Source: Microbacterium sp. lyk4-40-TSB-66 (lineage in GTDB: Bacteria > Actinomycetota > Actinomycetes > Actinomycetales > Microbacteriaceae). From it: a stretch of DNA of 64,000 nt. A model generated the notes under the pieces. That model did not search any database. It saw only the letters and a list, made by a program, of their open reading frames with translations, and was not told the DNA's origin. The DNA lies in NCBI RefSeq assembly GCF_030209475.1, contig NZ_JARVRW010000003.1, positions 310,001 through 374,000 of the forward strand, read 5' to 3'. The translations under genes and the position numbers were made by a program. Positions within the stretch are counted from its first letter, which is position 1; every line of letters starts with the position of its first letter. Of the stretch, positions 63,193-64,000 are shown piece by piece.

Positions 63193-63330
63193 TCAGCCGA
63201 GGATCAGGGAGATGACGGTCGCGCCGCCGCCGGTGAGGACCAGCGCGCCGATCACGACCCACGCGGTGATCTTGACGCGCTTCTGACGCTTGTCGCTGAA
63301 CACGGTCATGTCGTCGTCGTCATCGGTCAT
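63193..63330 (-). CDS. Small single-pass membrane protein (45 residues)
   Basis: This gene is below usual length cut-offs. ATG 63330 follows GAGGAG at 7 nt. The product begins TDDDDDM, has a basic KRQKRVK stretch, then one hydrophobic helix (about residues 20-43) and ends I-S-L-I-L-G. The acidic start and lysine/arginine run suggest a cytoplasmic N-terminus. It follows purL by 82 bp on the same strand, so it may be co-transcribed. Function unknown. Confidence 0.75.
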   Translation of the reverse strand: MTDDDDDMTVFSDKRQKRVKITAWVVIGALVLTGGGATVISLILG

Positions 63331-63412
63331 CGCGCGTCTCCTCTCGTCGGGCGGTCGGGATCGGTGTCGAGCTCCTCGTCGCGCGGCCCGAGCGGACCGC
63401 GCGACCGAAGGC

Positions 63413-64000
63413 TCAGGCCACGGTCTCCGTGACAGTGGGGCCGAAGACCGCCGGCAGCGTCTCGTTCGAGAGGCGACGCAGCTCGGACACGGTCACGGTG
63501 AACACGTCCTGGATCTCGAGCGCCGCCTCCGTGCCCGGCTCGACGTCGGTCACGCCGATGCGCAGCACCGGGTAGCCGCGGCCGTCGCAGAGACCCCGGA
63601 ACTTCACGTCTTCTTCGCGGGGCACGCTCACCAGCACGCGGCCGGTCGACTCGCTGAACAGGGCGGCGGTGGCATCCACGCCGTCGCGTTCCATGAGCTC
63701 GGTGATCCACACGCGCGCGCCGACCCCGAAGCGCATGACGCCTTCGGCGAGGGTCTGCGCGAGGCCACCCGACGACAGGTCGTGGGCGCTCGAGACGAGC
63801 GACTGCGAGCCCGCTGCCTGCAGGAGCTCGGCGAGCTTGCGCTCCTTCGCGAGGTCGACCTGAGGCGGGCGACCGCCGAGGTGGTCGTGGATCGTGCCGG
63901 CCCACTGCGAGCCGTCGAGCTCGTCGGCGGTGGTGCCGAGCAGGTAGAGGTTCTCACCCGCGTCCTGCCATCCGCTCGGGATGCGCGCGGCGACGTCGTC
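63413..64000 (-). CDS. purL: Phosphoribosylformylglycinamidine synthase subunit PurL, 3' part
   Basis: The last 195 codons of purL are visible; the start lies beyond the right edge. The frame holds throughout: IPSGWQDAGENLYLLG, GSQWAGTIHDHLGGRPPQVDL, then SSAHDLSSGGLAQTLAEGVM (the conserved HDxSxGG of the AIRS-type C-domain), ending GPTVTETVA. The enzyme makes FGAM from FGAR and glutamine in purine synthesis. The ATG inside (63736) is not the true start. Confidence 0.93.
   Translation of the reverse strand, partial: DDVAARIPSGWQDAGENLYLLGTTADELDGSQWAGTIHDHLGGRPPQVDLAKERKLAELLQAAGSQSLVSSAHDLSSGGLAQTLAEGVMRFGVGARVWITELMERDGVDATAALFSESTGRVLVSVPREEDVKFRGLCDGRGYPVLRIGVTDVEPGTEAALEIQDVFTVTVSELRRLSNETLPAVFGPTVTETVA

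Overview
The window is high-GC (roughly 70%) actinobacterial chromosome with tightly packed genes, many GTG starts and frequent 4-bp stop/start overlaps. A NucS-type mismatch endonuclease in place of MutS/MutL, an Mrp antiporter with subunits A and B fused, three LacI regulators, actinobacterial YhgE/Pip and FtsX modules, and the very frequent heptamer GGATGCC point to the Microbacteriaceae, most likely Microbacterium. The genus is inferred from gene content and style, not from a marker gene. I saw no rRNA, tRNA, CRISPR, transposase or phage gene.

Layout. 1-3186: start of an unseen gene, nucS, a MosC/YbjJ-like MFS exporter and a divergent LacI regulator sharing a twin palindromic operator. 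3283-9691: six-gene Mrp Na+/H+ antiporter operon (A/B fusion, C, D, E, F, G). 9821-15213: a small SRPBCC protein, then an FtsX-type ABC exporter divergent from an OmpR/histidine-kinase pair. 15214-15844: gene-free, G-rich and repetitive. 15845-24592: a TagE-like glycosyltransferase; a TetR / degenerate ABC ATPase / YhgE operon; a wHTH regulator; a DMT permease with a small membrane protein; a GntP permease. 25008-30809: argG, a cyclophilin lipoprotein, a Pr6Pr membrane protein, purA and a lactonase-like beta-propeller.

30864-51485 is the accessory highlight: a probable L-arabinofuranoside utilisation locus. It has a sugar ABC importer without its ATPase, a cytoplasmic GH127 beta-L-arabinofuranosidase, two LacI regulators, and four large exported proteins: a 1829-residue MGH1-like glycosidase, a GH43 enzyme, a Tat-type GH127/146 enzyme and a non-catalytic discoidin/Ig protein. 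Three of the exported proteins end in the same ~95-residue C-terminal module and each of those genes is followed by a related hairpin with a TTCG or CTCG loop. The picture is outside debranching of arabinose-rich plant polymers, uptake of short products, and intracellular release of L-arabinose.

51516-64000: AI-2E permease, chorismate mutase, a ProV/ProW/ProX compatible-solute importer, a 140-bp tandem repeat, DUF2071 and DUF3253 proteins, a duplicated intergenic element, two paralogous membrane-anchored proteins of unknown function, a TrkH/TrkA potassium system, a frameshifted YCII gene, a 45-residue membrane protein missed by length filters, and the 3' end of purL.

A recurring hidden signal: at least eleven genes have a TANNNT-like -10 hexamer ending 6-8 nt before the start codon, mostly without a Shine-Dalgarno, so leaderless transcription appears common here. 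Two further loci carry a hairpin between a binding-protein gene and a permease gene.
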